Source: Bryobacterales bacterium (GTDB taxonomy: Bacteria; Acidobacteriota; Terriglobia; Bryobacterales; Bryobacteraceae). Taken from it: DNA of 64,000 nucleotides. The stretch spans positions 51,198 through 115,197 of the forward strand of contig JAIXKK010000222.1 in assembly GCA_026954325.1 (NCBI GenBank), given 5' to 3'. Below the pieces are notes generated by a model. The model ran no database searches, was not told the DNA's origin, and was given only the letters and a program-made list of their open reading frames with translations. How positions within the stretch are numbered: the stretch's first letter is position 1; each line of letters starts with the position of its first letter. The position numbers and the translations under genes are program-made. This document shows, one piece after another, positions 18,515 through 27,285 of the stretch.

Positions 18515-19867
18515 CTACAAGGCCAGGTCCAGGTACCGCGCCACGGCTTCGATGCCCCGATAGAAGTTCGGCAGGTACAACTTTTCGTTCGGCGCATGCA
18601 GATTGTCGTCCGGCAGGCCGAAACCCATCATCACGCTCGGAATCCCCAGGGATTGATCGAAGGCGCCCACAATCGGAATCGACCCGCCGCTGCGCACATA
18701 CACGGTTTCGTTGCCGAACACCTCCGTCATTGCCTGCGCCGCCGCCCGGATGAACCGGTTGTCCGGATTCACCAGCGACGGCGCCGCGCCATGCAGATAC
18801 CGGAACTCGGCCGTAACCCCCTTCGGGCACGCCGCCGCCACCGCCGCCTGAATCTGCGCCACGGCCTCTTCCGGACGCTGGTCCGCCACCAGACGGGCGC
18901 TCACCTTGGCCAAAGCCTGCGCGGGAATCACCGTCTTGGCGCCCTCGCCGGTAAACCCTCCACGAATGCCGTGCACCTCGAGCGTGGGACGCGCCCATAG
19001 CCGGTCGAACAACCCGTATTCCGCCTCCCCGGTCAGTGCGATGACACCCATCTCCTCGTCGCGGTATTTCTTCTCGTCAAACGGCAGCCGCGCCCAGGCT
19101 GCGTGCTCCGCCTCCGCCGCCGGCCGCACCCTGTCATGGAAGCCGGGAATCCGGATATGCCCCTCCCGGTCCTTCAATGCGCACAAGATCTCCGCAACAG
19201 CCATCAGCGGATTCGGAGCCGCGCCCCCGTATACTCCGGAATGCAGATCCTGCTTCGCTCCCTTCACCACCAGTTCTCCGTACACGATGCCGCGCAGTCC
19301 GATACAGAGCGTGGGCAGTTCCGGCGCGAACATCTCCGTGTCGCAGATCACCGCCGCGTCAGCCGTCAGACGCGGGGGCTTGGATGCCACGTAACGCTCG
19401 ATGTGCTCGCCGCCCACCTCCTCCTCGCCCTCGATGAGGAACTTCACGTTCACCGGCAACGACCCGCGCACCGCCATCACCGCCTCGACAGCTTTGATGA
19501 GGATCAGAGTCAGACCCTTGTCATCAGCCGCCCCCCGCGCGTAGATGTTCTCCCCCCGAACGGCAGGCTCGAACGGCGGCGAGACCCACTCCTCCAGCGG
19601 TTCGGCCGGCTGCACGTCGTAGTGTCCGTAAAAGAGTAGCGTCGGCTTCCCCTTCGCTCCCAGCCACTCCCCGTACACCAGTGGATTCCCTTCCCCTTCG
19701 ATCAGTTCCACGCCCTCCATTCCCGCCTGGCGAAGCTTGCCCGCCACGAACTCCGCCGCCCTCCGGATGTCTCCCTTGTGCTCCGGCAGTGTGCTGATGC
19801 TCGGAATGCGCAGGAACTCCTTCAGTTCTTCGAGGTAACGTCCCCGGTTCTCCGTAAAATAAGACAT
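18515..19867 (-). CDS. M20-family dipeptidase/metallopeptidase
   Basis: 450 residues. Metal-binding motifs are in order: LFYGHYDVQPAEP (His), GAADDKG (bridging Asp), EGEEEVGGEH (catalytic Glu then metal Glu), ICDTEM (Asp) and DDNLHAPNE (His). A dimerisation 'lid' domain lies between about 185 and 340. This is a cytosolic di-zinc dipeptidase of the carnosinase-like subfamily. ATG 19867 has AAGGAG five bases upstream, which fixes the start. It lies 16 bp downstream of the SpoIID gene as the last gene of a four-gene minus-strand run. Confidence 0.92.
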   Translation of the reverse strand: MSYFTENRGRYLEELKEFLRIPSISTLPEHKGDIRRAAEFVAGKLRQAGMEGVELIEGEGNPLVYGEWLGAKGKPTLLFYGHYDVQPAEPLEEWVSPPFEPAVRGENIYARGAADDKGLTLILIKAVEAVMAVRGSLPVNVKFLIEGEEEVGGEHIERYVASKPPRLTADAAVICDTEMFAPELPTLCIGLRGIVYGELVVKGAKQDLHSGVYGGAAPNPLMAVAEILCALKDREGHIRIPGFHDRVRPAAEAEHAAWARLPFDEKKYRDEEMGVIALTGEAEYGLFDRLWARPTLEVHGIRGGFTGEGAKTVIPAQALAKVSARLVADQRPEEAVAQIQAAVAAACPKGVTAEFRYLHGAAPSLVNPDNRFIRAAAQAMTEVFGNETVYVRSGGSIPIVGAFDQSLGIPSVMMGFGLPDDNLHAPNEKLYLPNFYRGIEAVARYLDLAL

Positions 19868-19883
19868 ATTGCTCCTTTTTCAA

Positions 19884-20846
19884 TCAGCGCCCGGCGCTGG
19901 CCATCGGGAAGTAGTGCTCGAGAATCGACTCAGCCCTTTGCCCTGAGCGCGCCATCCCTTCCGCGCCGCGCTGGCATAACCCGACTCCGTGGCCATGGCC
20001 CTTGCCGCGAAGAATTACCCCGGCCGAAGTACGCTCCCACGCGTAGTCGTTTGAAGCCACGCTGCTCCACCCGAAACGCCGCGCCAGTTCCAACCGGGCC
20101 GCCTCTGTCCGCTCCACCGCCCACACCGGGAGCCTCGCCTCCCATTGCTCCGGGCGCCGCGCGCACGCCTCGCAAGCCACCGCGAAGAAGGGATACGAGC
20201 CCCCGTCCATTCCCACATCGGAGGCGGCGAACGTGCGCCCTCCGCAACTGCCGAAATAGAGCGCCCGCACGATGCCGCCATGATAGAACAGAACCTGTCC
20301 TCGAGTTTCGCGAGCAGCGGATTCCGCCTCCGAAACCGGCTCCTTCAGCACCTGGCAATGCGTCGTGTCGCAAAAATCGAAGTCATTGTGCCTGCCACCC
20401 GCGGCGTAGTAGGAGCGCGCCGCCACCGCCAGCGCCTTCAGCGCCTCGGGTAAGGCATGCGGCATCTCGGACGCCGCCACCACCGCCACCGCGCGTTCCC
20501 GGTCCATGGTGACCACCACGCACAGGACGCCTTCCCGCGCAGTGATCTCGAGCCTCCCTTCGTAGGCCCGGCTGATCTTGCCCGCGATGCTGACCCGCGC
20601 CCGCGAGCCTGACGCGGCCAGCCTCGGCCCCCGCCGCTCGCGTCCGCCCACGGTGACCGCGACCTGGTTCCCCAGCGCCTTCACTTCCGCGGCGTCATGC
20701 AGTTCAATGCGCTCCCCGCCGATCTCAATGCCCTTCGCCGCCAGTGTAACCGCCGCCGGGCGAAACAGCCCCAGGACGCCGATGCGCACCTGCGCCCCCC
20801 AAATCGGGAGCGCGGTGAGCAGAGCAATCCTGAAGACGCGTTTCAC
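19884..20846 (-). CDS. SpoIID/LytB-domain protein
   Basis: 320 residues from GTG 20846, which overlaps the stop of ygfZ (GTGA). The N-terminus MKRVFRIALLTALPIWGAQ is a signal peptide. The SpoIID domain includes LPEALKALAVAARSYY, CDTTHCQ and the C-terminal GHGHGVGLCQRGAEGMA. SpoIID proteins are lytic transglycosylases acting on denuded peptidoglycan; in non-sporulating bacteria they are presumed envelope remodelling enzymes. A longer frame runs upstream to 20945 but lies inside ygfZ and would lack the signal at its N-terminus. Confidence 0.88.
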   Translation of the reverse strand: MKRVFRIALLTALPIWGAQVRIGVLGLFRPAAVTLAAKGIEIGGERIELHDAAEVKALGNQVAVTVGGRERRGPRLAASGSRARVSIAGKISRAYEGRLEITAREGVLCVVVTMDRERAVAVVAASEMPHALPEALKALAVAARSYYAAGGRHNDFDFCDTTHCQVLKEPVSEAESAARETRGQVLFYHGGIVRALYFGSCGGRTFAASDVGMDGGSYPFFAVACEACARRPEQWEARLPVWAVERTEAARLELARRFGWSSVASNDYAWERTSAGVILRGKGHGHGVGLCQRGAEGMARSGQRAESILEHYFPMASAGR

Positions 20847-21739
20847 ACGCCTTTTGCCGCCGCCACTTCGGCCGGGACGCCGTTTACCGTAAGGGCGGTT
20901 CCCGGCTTGGCGTGCTCCGTCCGCACGTAGGCGAAGGCAATGCACTTGTGAAGCGCGGGCGAATATGCGGCCGGCATTGTTTTGCCAACCGCCGTTTCCC
21001 CAGCCTTGACGTCGCTGTCCGCGGGAGGCGGTTCCGTACCCTCGACATACAAGGGCACAAGCAGGCGGTGTACCGCCCCGCGCGAACGCACCCGCTCGAT
21101 GATCTCCTGCCCGAGATAGCAGCCTTTGTTGAAGTGCACCGCATGGAGAAGCTGCGTTTCATGCACCAGGCTCTTCTCGGTAATGTCGTCGCCGAAGCGC
21201 GGATGGAAATGCTCAAGGCGCGCCACCCGCGCCTCCTCCGCGCTTGCCGCCACGGCGCCTGACGCTTCCAGTTGTGCGATGAGGGCCGCCTTTTCCGCCG
21301 GCGGCACATAGATGCGCCCTCCGGCGCCGCCGGTCGCCGTGAACGGAGCGCGAATCCCGCCCTGCGTCCGAGCCAACACCGCCTCGCTCCGCGGCCCCTC
21401 GACGCCGATGGCGGCCAGGTCCTCGCGCGCGTCTTCGAGCGTCACATCGTCGGCGATGATGTACTTGTTCAGATGCCGGAACAGCGGCTCGTGCGCCTCG
21501 GGCTCCGTATCGAGCAGGAAGTAGTCCTCGAGCGCCAGCAATTGCACATCGCCCTGAATGCGGCCCTGCGCATTCAGGAAGAATGCGTAGCAGGAATCGC
21601 CCGGCGCCATCTGCTTAATATGATTGGTTGTCATGGCGTGCAGCAGCCGCGCCCGGTCCTTACCCAGCGCCCTGAACCGGCCGCGTCCGCTCAGATCGAG
21701 CCACGCCGCGCCTTCCCGTAATGCTTCGTATCCTGTCAT
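20843..21739 (-). CDS. ygfZ: Folate-binding YgfZ/GcvT-like protein
   Basis: 298 residues. It carries the YgfZ signature KGCYLGQE in the centre and the N-terminal GRGRFRALGKDRARLLHAMT of the aminomethyltransferase fold. YgfZ uses tetrahydrofolate and helps assemble or repair certain Fe-S enzymes such as the tRNA methylthiotransferase MiaB. It abuts the CopD-like gene with no gap (stop 21740, ATG 21739) and overlaps the SpoIID gene at its 3' end, so the run is one operon. Confidence 0.92.
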   Translation of the reverse strand: MTGYEALREGAAWLDLSGRGRFRALGKDRARLLHAMTTNHIKQMAPGDSCYAFFLNAQGRIQGDVQLLALEDYFLLDTEPEAHEPLFRHLNKYIIADDVTLEDAREDLAAIGVEGPRSEAVLARTQGGIRAPFTATGGAGGRIYVPPAEKAALIAQLEASGAVAASAEEARVARLEHFHPRFGDDITEKSLVHETQLLHAVHFNKGCYLGQEIIERVRSRGAVHRLLVPLYVEGTEPPPADSDVKAGETAVGKTMPAAYSPALHKCIAFAYVRTEHAKPGTALTVNGVPAEVAAAKGV

Positions 21740-22168
21740 CTATCTCATTGACCTCAAATAAGCCGAAATCGCCAGAATCAACAGCCCGCTGATCGCCACT
21801 CCCGTCAACTGCCGCGTCCGCTTCGCGGGCGCCACGCCCACTTTTCCGAACAGCAGCGAGACGGCGATCACGTGCAGCGCCAGCAGCATCTTGATGCCGA
21901 ACCACATGTGGTAGCCCGCGGGCAATCCTCCCGGCAGAATGGACCTGCGGTACAGATTGAACAGGCCGGAAGCCACCAGGGCAACCACAACGGCCATCAC
22001 CAGTCCGCGCATCCGGTCCGCGACACGATCGGCGAGTTCTGTTTTTTCGCTCTCTCCCATGCAATCCATGGCCGGCGCCAGCGCGAACCGCGCGTACAGC
22101 ACCCCGCCGGCCAGGAATGCCATCGATGCAATGTGCATCCAGCGCGATAACAGCGCTATCATGTCCAT
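21740..22168 (-). CDS. Small four-helix membrane protein (CopD-like)
   Basis: 142 residues from ATG 22168, beginning MDMIALLSRWMHIASMAFL. There are four hydrophobic helices at about 8-30, 55-78, 87-110 and 118-138. His and Arg residues in helix 1 (RWMHI) and helix 3 (LHVIAV) resemble the CopD/DUF-type membrane proteins. The function is unknown. The upstream extension of the frame to 22366 is the antisense of the MBL gene and is discarded. It begins the minus-strand operon with ygfZ. Confidence 0.75.
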   Translation of the reverse strand: MDMIALLSRWMHIASMAFLAGGVLYARFALAPAMDCMGESEKTELADRVADRMRGLVMAVVVALVASGLFNLYRRSILPGGLPAGYHMWFGIKMLLALHVIAVSLLFGKVGVAPAKRTRQLTGVAISGLLILAISAYLRSMR

Positions 22169-22190
22169 ACTTGAAGTATACGTCCAGATT

Positions 22191-22814
22191 ATGATCCACG
22201 AGATTCTGCCGGTCGGCATGCTGCGGTGCAATTGCTCCATCTTCGGCGATGAAAATTCGCGCGAAGCCCTTGTGATCGACCCCGGCGACGACATCGGCGG
22301 CATTCTCGCCATTCTCGACAAACACCAACTCCACGTGAAGGCAATCGTCATCACGCATGCCCACATCGATCACATCGGCGGCGCCCACAAGCTGAAGACA
22401 GCCACCGGCGCGCCCGTATGGATGAACCGCAACGACCAGGAATTGTACGGCCATCTCGAAATGCAGGCCGGCTGGCTCGGAATACCAACTCCGGAACAGA
22501 CCGAAATCGACCATCAGGCCAGAGAGGGCGACACTCTCGAATTGGGGCCGGCCGAATTTCACGTGCTCGATACTCCAGGCCACACGCCGGGAAGTCTCTG
22601 CCTGTGGATCCCGGCCGAAAACAAGCTGGTTGCCGGCGACACGCTGTTCCGCGAATCCATCGGCCGCACGGACCTGCCCGGCGGCGACTTCGGCAAGATT
22701 CTCGCCTCGATCCACACGAAACTTCTGGTGCTTCCCGATGACGCCGTCGTCATCCCCGGCCACGGCCCCAGCACCACGATCGGGCACGAGCGTGCCAGGA
22801 ATCGGTTTCTGTAA
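22191..22814 (+). CDS. Metallo-beta-lactamase-fold hydrolase (glyoxalase II-like)
   Basis: 207 residues from ATG 22191. The zinc motif is THAHIDH (His56, His58, Asp60, His61), followed by DTPGHTPGSL (third His), VAGDTLF (bridging Asp) and IPGHGPST. This is the short YcbL/glyoxalase II-like subgroup, which hydrolyses thioesters such as S-lactoylglutathione or other small thiol esters. An in-frame ATG at 22161 adds ten residues. The divergent CopD-like start at 22168 means the intergenic space is at most 22 bp, so promoters must lie inside coding sequence. Confidence 0.9.
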   Translation: MIHEILPVGMLRCNCSIFGDENSREALVIDPGDDIGGILAILDKHQLHVKAIVITHAHIDHIGGAHKLKTATGAPVWMNRNDQELYGHLEMQAGWLGIPTPEQTEIDHQAREGDTLELGPAEFHVLDTPGHTPGSLCLWIPAENKLVAGDTLFRESIGRTDLPGGDFGKILASIHTKLLVLPDDAVVIPGHGPSTTIGHERARNRFL

Positions 22815-22840
22815 GCCGCTATTTTGTTAACCTGAACAAG

Positions 22841-23392
22841 GTGTATTCCAACCTTTACGACATTGAGCCGGGCAACGACAGTCCGGAGATTGTCCGGATG
22901 ATCGTGGAGATCCCCCGGAACTCGGCCAACAAGTACGAGTACGACGCGAAACTCGGCCTTTTCCGCATGGACCGCGCGCTTTATTCGCCGCTCCACTACC
23001 CCGGCGACTACGGTTTCATTCCCGGAACGCTCGCCGAGGACGGCGACCCGATGGACGTACTCGCCCTGGTGCAGGAGCCGAGCTTCACCGGCTGCGTCTT
23101 CGAAGTGCGTCCCGTCGGCATTCTGCTGATGGAGGATAACGACGAGCGCGACCAGAAGATTCTCGCCGTGCCGACCCGCAATCCGCGCTATGACCAGATC
23201 CATACGATGGACCAGATCTTCCCGCACGTGCGGAGGGAGATCGAGCACTTCTTCACCATCTACAAAGAACTCGAAGGCCGCGTGACGAGGATGCAGGGAT
23301 GGGGCGGCCCGGCGGATGCGCGCAAGGCCATTGTCGAGAGCCGCAAAGCCTACCTCGAGAAAAAGGCCGCGGAAAACCCCGCCGGCGAGTAA
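22841..23392 (+). CDS. ppa: Inorganic pyrophosphatase (family I)
   Basis: 183 residues from GTG 22841. The family I signature DGDPMDVL supplies the metal-binding aspartates. EIPRNSANKYEYD and YPGDYGFIPGTLAEDGDP surround the active site. It hydrolyses pyrophosphate in the cytoplasm to drive biosynthesis. It follows the MBL gene by 26 bp and may be co-transcribed. The C-terminal Lys/Ala/Glu tail is slightly longer than average. Confidence 0.95.
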   Translation: MYSNLYDIEPGNDSPEIVRMIVEIPRNSANKYEYDAKLGLFRMDRALYSPLHYPGDYGFIPGTLAEDGDPMDVLALVQEPSFTGCVFEVRPVGILLMEDNDERDQKILAVPTRNPRYDQIHTMDQIFPHVRREIEHFFTIYKELEGRVTRMQGWGGPADARKAIVESRKAYLEKKAAENPAGE

Positions 23393-23431
23393 TCAGGCGG
23401 CTCACAATCTCCACCGTCCGGCGCCTGCGCC

Positions 23432-23497
23432 GTGCGCCAACAGTGTACCACCCAGCCCAAGGCGTTTCTCACTCCGGAGGAATACCTCGAGCGGTAG
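23432..23497 (+). pseudogene. Remnant of a Uma2-family (DUF820) gene N-terminus
   Basis: From GTG 23432 the frame reads 21 residues ending in TQPKAFLTPEEYLER and then TAG. This strongly resembles the N-terminus of Uma2/DUF820 nuclease-fold proteins (consensus like KALLTPEEYLERE), which normally run to about 180-200 residues. No continuation is readable in any frame before coxS at 23625. It is probably a decayed copy or an end left after deletion. The match is short, so chance cannot be excluded. Confidence 0.4.
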
Positions 23498-23624
23498 TTC
23501 TTCGGGCATTCCTCTCTATTTTACAGGGCAGGCGAAGATGATCAGGTTGCGGAAAGGTTCCGGACATTCGCTTCATTCCAACCTTGCTTGCGATATGATA
23601 ATCGCTGCCTCAGGATAGTACCCC

Positions 23625-24095
23625 ATGAAACGATCCATCACTCTCCAGATCAACGGAAAGACACATACGGACGAGGTGGAGCCGCGTCTGCTTCTCATCC
23701 ACTACCTGCGCGAAGTGGCGGGGCTGACGGGACCTCATATCGGATGTGAAACCTCATTGTGCGGCGCCTGCACCGTAACGGTGGACGGCAAGGCCGTGAA
23801 GTCGTGCACGATGTTCGCGGTTCAGGCCGACGGCAGGGATGTGGTGACCATCGAGGGGCTGGCCTCGAATGGAGACCTGCATCCGTTGCAGACGGCCTTT
23901 TGGGAAGAGCACGGGGCGCAGTGCGGTTACTGCACGCCGGGAATGATCATGGCGTCGAAGCAGCTTCTGGAGCGGATTCCGCATCCGGGCGAGGAAGAGA
24001 TCCGGCATGGCGTCAAGGGGAACCTCTGCCGGTGCACGGGGTATCAACACATCGTCAACGCGGTGAAGGCCGCGGCCGCGAAGATGGGAGCGTAA
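23625..24095 (+). CDS. coxS: Aerobic CO dehydrogenase-type small subunit (2Fe-2S)
   Basis: 156 residues. The N-terminal plant-type 2Fe-2S cluster uses Cys41, Cys46, Cys49 and Cys61 (GCETSLCGACTV). The C-terminal cluster uses Cys100, Cys103, Cys135 and Cys137 (CGYCTPGM and LCRCTGY). It transfers electrons from the molybdenum centre to the FAD subunit in xanthine-oxidase-family hydroxylases. Order S-L-M here differs from the M-S-L order of true carboxydotroph operons and is common in form II clusters. Confidence 0.95.
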   Translation: MKRSITLQINGKTHTDEVEPRLLLIHYLREVAGLTGPHIGCETSLCGACTVTVDGKAVKSCTMFAVQADGRDVVTIEGLASNGDLHPLQTAFWEEHGAQCGYCTPGMIMASKQLLERIPHPGEEEIRHGVKGNLCRCTGYQHIVNAVKAAAAKMGA

Positions 24096-24097
24096 TC

Positions 24098-26428
24098 ATG
24101 GCGAGCACAGTCACGAAGACCGAGGTGCTGTTCGGGAAGAAGATGAAGCGGAAGGAAGATCCGCGTCTGATTACCGGAACGGCCACGTATGTGGACGATA
24201 TACAGATGCCGGGGATGCACCATGCGGTGATCCTGCGCAGTCCGTATGCGGCGGCGCGGATCAAAGGCATTGACGCCAGGGGGGCGTTGGAGTTGCCGGG
24301 CGTGGCGGCGGTGTTCACGGGAGCGGACGTGAAGGACGTGGGTCCGGTGCCGTGCGGAGCTTCGCTGCCGGGGCTGCGGGTGCCGCACCACCATGTGCTC
24401 GCGCAGGACCGGACGTACTTCGTGGGGCATCCGGTGGCGGTGGTGGTGGCGACGGACCGCTACATCGCGCGCGACGCCGTGGACCGGATCGAAGTGGATT
24501 GGGAACCGCTCGAGGCGGTGGCGGAGCCGGAGAAGGCGCTCGAAGCGGGGGCGCCGGCAGTGCATCCGCAATGGCCCGATAACAAGGCATTCGACTACCA
24601 CCAGGAGCACGGTGAAGTGGACAAGGTGTTCGCCGAGGCCGATGTGGTGGTGAAGCAGCGGATCACGAGCCAGCGGCTGATTCCCTGCGCGATGGAGACG
24701 CGCGGGGTGGTGGCGGAGTGGAAGAGCGGCGAGAAGTCGCTGACGATCTACACTTCCACCCAGATTCCGCACCTGATGCGAAGCCTGGTGGCGGGGATGC
24801 TGGGCATTCCCGAAAACAGGCTGCGGGCGGTGGCGCCGGAAGTAGGCGGCGGGTTCGGCAGCAAGCTGAACGTCTATGCGGAAGAAGCGCTGATGGGCTT
24901 CGTGGCGATGAAGACCGGCAAGCCGGTGAAGTGGATCGAGTCGCGGCGGGAGAACATGCTGGCGACCACCCATGGCCGCGGCCACGTGGACTACTATGAG
25001 ATCGCCGCGAAGAAAGACGGGACGATTGTCGGGATCAAGCTGAAGCTCATCCAGGATGTGGGGTCGTATCACCAACTGCTGACGCCGGCGATTCCGACGC
25101 TGTCGGTGCTGATGATGCCCGGGGTTTACAGGTGCCAGAACATCCGCGCGGATATTGTGGGGGTGTTTACGAACTGCGTGCCGACGGATGCCTATCGCGG
25201 CGCGGGGCGGCCGGAAGCGATGCACGGAATCGAGCGGATGGTGGACATCCTGGCGGCGGAGATGAAGATGGACCCGGCGGAGTTGCGGTTGAAGAATTTC
25301 ATTCAGCCGGAGGAGTTTCCGTACGCGACGGCGACGGGGCTGACGTATGACAGCGGCGACTATGCAAAGCCGCTGAAGAAGGCGCTGGGGATTGCCGGGT
25401 ACGCGGCGCTGCGGGAGGAGCAACGGGCGGCGCGGAGCGCGGGGCGGCTGATGGGGATCGGGCTTTCGACGTACGGCGAGATCTGCGCGATAGGACCGTC
25501 GCCGGCGACTCCGGCGGGAGGGTGGGAGAGCGCGACGGTACGGATTGAGCCTTCGGGGAAGGTGACGGTGCACACGGGGTGCTCGCCGCACGGGCAGGGC
25601 GAGGAGACGACGTTCGCGCAGATAGCGGCGGATGAACTGGGGGTGGATTTCGACGATATCATCGTGCTGCACGGCGATACGGCGATTGTGCAGTACGGCA
25701 TCGGGACGTTCGGGTCGAGGGGGACGGCGATCGGCGGAACGGCAATGTACTTCGCCATTCAAGAGCTGAAGGCGAAGATCAAGCGGTTTGGAGCGATGAT
25801 GCTCGATTGCGACGATGTCACCTTTTCGGGAGGCCGGTGCGTGTGCGACAAGACGGGCAAGAGCGTGAGTATCCAGGAAATTGCCGCGGCGTCGTACCGG
25901 GCGATGAAGCTGCCTCCGAAAACGGAACCGGGGCTGGTGGCGACCTACTTCTGGGAACCGCCGAACTTCACGTTCCCGTTTGGAGCGCACGTCGTGGTGA
26001 CCGAGGTGGACAAGGAGACCGGAGATATCGAGGTCAAGAGGTACGTGGCGGTGGACGATTGCGGAAAGATCATCAATCCGCTGGTTGTGGCGGGGCAGAT
26101 CCATGGCGGCGTGGCGCAGGGCTTGGGGCAGGCGCTTTACGAGGAAGCGGTTTACGACGACAGCGGGCAGTTGATGACGGGGGAGTTCATGGACTACTGC
26201 GTACCGAAGTCGACGATGATGCCGTGGATCGAGGACAGCAATACGGAGACTGCCACGCCGGTAAATCCGCTGGGGGTCAAGGGAGTGGGCGAGGCGGGGA
26301 CCATCGGCTGCTCGCCGGCGGTAGTGAACTCGGTGGTGGACGCGTTGAGCCCGCTGGGCGTGCGGCATATCGACATGCCGATGAACCGGGAAAAGATCTG
26401 GAAGCTGGTACAGGGAGGCGCGGCATGA
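24098..26428 (+). CDS. coxL: Molybdenum hydroxylase large subunit, form II CoxL type
   Basis: 776 residues from ATG 24098, two bases after the coxS stop. It contains the molybdopterin-cytosine-dinucleotide-binding domain of xanthine oxidase-family enzymes. The loop that carries the copper-binding Cys in true CO dehydrogenase (AYRCSFR) reads AYRGAGR here (residues 365-371), which defines form II. Glu in GVGEAG near the C-terminus is the expected catalytic base. Form II enzymes are biochemically poorly characterised, and CO oxidation should not be assumed; an aldehyde, purine or other heterocycle is equally possible. A long antisense frame (24044-26668) is an artefact of G-ending codons. Confidence 0.92.
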   Translation: MASTVTKTEVLFGKKMKRKEDPRLITGTATYVDDIQMPGMHHAVILRSPYAAARIKGIDARGALELPGVAAVFTGADVKDVGPVPCGASLPGLRVPHHHVLAQDRTYFVGHPVAVVVATDRYIARDAVDRIEVDWEPLEAVAEPEKALEAGAPAVHPQWPDNKAFDYHQEHGEVDKVFAEADVVVKQRITSQRLIPCAMETRGVVAEWKSGEKSLTIYTSTQIPHLMRSLVAGMLGIPENRLRAVAPEVGGGFGSKLNVYAEEALMGFVAMKTGKPVKWIESRRENMLATTHGRGHVDYYEIAAKKDGTIVGIKLKLIQDVGSYHQLLTPAIPTLSVLMMPGVYRCQNIRADIVGVFTNCVPTDAYRGAGRPEAMHGIERMVDILAAEMKMDPAELRLKNFIQPEEFPYATATGLTYDSGDYAKPLKKALGIAGYAALREEQRAARSAGRLMGIGLSTYGEICAIGPSPATPAGGWESATVRIEPSGKVTVHTGCSPHGQGEETTFAQIAADELGVDFDDIIVLHGDTAIVQYGIGTFGSRGTAIGGTAMYFAIQELKAKIKRFGAMMLDCDDVTFSGGRCVCDKTGKSVSIQEIAAASYRAMKLPPKTEPGLVATYFWEPPNFTFPFGAHVVVTEVDKETGDIEVKRYVAVDDCGKIINPLVVAGQIHGGVAQGLGQALYEEAVYDDSGQLMTGEFMDYCVPKSTMMPWIEDSNTETATPVNPLGVKGVGEAGTIGCSPAVVNSVVDALSPLGVRHIDMPMNREKIWKLVQGGAA

Positions 26429-27279
26429 TTGCGCAGAACTTCGAATATGAGACTCCATCGACGCTCGAAGAGGCGCTGGAACTGCTGGCGGACGGAGCGA
26501 AGGCGCTGGCCGGGGGAATGAGCCTGATTCCGCTGATGAAACTGCGGCTGGCGGTTCCGGAGAGGGTGGTGGATCTGCGGCGCGTGCCGGGTTTGAACTC
26601 CATCCGGGTGGCGGAGGGGCAACTGCACATCGGGGCGATGGTGACGCACTACGAATTGGAATCCACACCGCTGGTCCGGAGGAGCAGCCCGCTGCTGGCG
26701 GCGGCGGCGGCTTCGATCGGGGACGTGCAGGTGAGAAACCTGGGGACGCTAGGGGGAAGCATCGCGCACGCGGACCCGGCGGCGGACTACCCGGCGGCGC
26801 TGCAGGCGCTGGAGGCGGTGATCCGGATTGCGGGCAAGGGTGGAGAGCGGGCGGTGAGCGCGGCGGAGTTCTTTGTGGACACGTTCACGACGGCGCTGGA
26901 GCCCGGGGAGTTAGTGGTGGAGGTGAGCGTACCCGTGGAAGCGGCGGGGACCGGCGTGAGGTATGAGAAGTGTGAACAGCTTGCTTCCGGGTTTGCGTTG
27001 GTGGGCGTAGCGGCGCGAGTGGCGAAGAAAGGCGGCAAGGTGTCGATGGCGCGGGTGGGGGTGACGGGTCTGGCCGGGAGCAGTTACCGGGCTAAGAACG
27101 TGGAGGCGCTGCTGGAGGGCACAACGGGCAGCGCGCAGGATGTGACGCGGGCCGCGGCGGCGGTGGCCGAAGGCAAGGAAGCGAACAGCGATATCCATGC
27201 ATCGGCGGACTACCGGGCGCACCTGGCGCGCGTGTACACGGCGCGGGCTCTGCGGGCGGCGCTCGGGACGGCGGGGTAA
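26425..27279 (+). CDS. coxM: FAD-binding medium subunit of molybdenum hydroxylase
   Basis: 284 residues from the ATG overlapping the coxL stop (ATGA at 26425-26428). The FAD-binding motifs are LAGGMSLIPLMKLR and the GTLGGSIAHADPAADYP loop, both hallmarks of CoxM/CutM. It accepts electrons from the CoxS Fe-S clusters. The overlap implies stoichiometric translation with coxL. Confidence 0.95.
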   Translation: MIAQNFEYETPSTLEEALELLADGAKALAGGMSLIPLMKLRLAVPERVVDLRRVPGLNSIRVAEGQLHIGAMVTHYELESTPLVRRSSPLLAAAAASIGDVQVRNLGTLGGSIAHADPAADYPAALQALEAVIRIAGKGGERAVSAAEFFVDTFTTALEPGELVVEVSVPVEAAGTGVRYEKCEQLASGFALVGVAARVAKKGGKVSMARVGVTGLAGSSYRAKNVEALLEGTTGSAQDVTRAAAAVAEGKEANSDIHASADYRAHLARVYTARALRAALGTAG

Positions 27280-27285
27280 GGGGGC

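Noticed and set aside
22191..22787. 375-codon minus-strand frame over the MBL gene and pyrophosphatase upstream region
   Set aside because: It is antisense to the zinc-motif-bearing hydrolase; only the CopD-like part below 22168 on the minus strand is real.
23393..23624. Replication origin at the skew change
   Set aside because: No dnaA, no cluster of TTATCCACA boxes and no AT-rich unwinding stretch were found, so only the skew change is reported.
24044..26668. 874-codon open frame antisense to coxL
   Set aside because: Its product is Arg/His/Pro-rich with no family match and lies opposite a well supported coxL. G-ending codons on one strand remove stops on the other.
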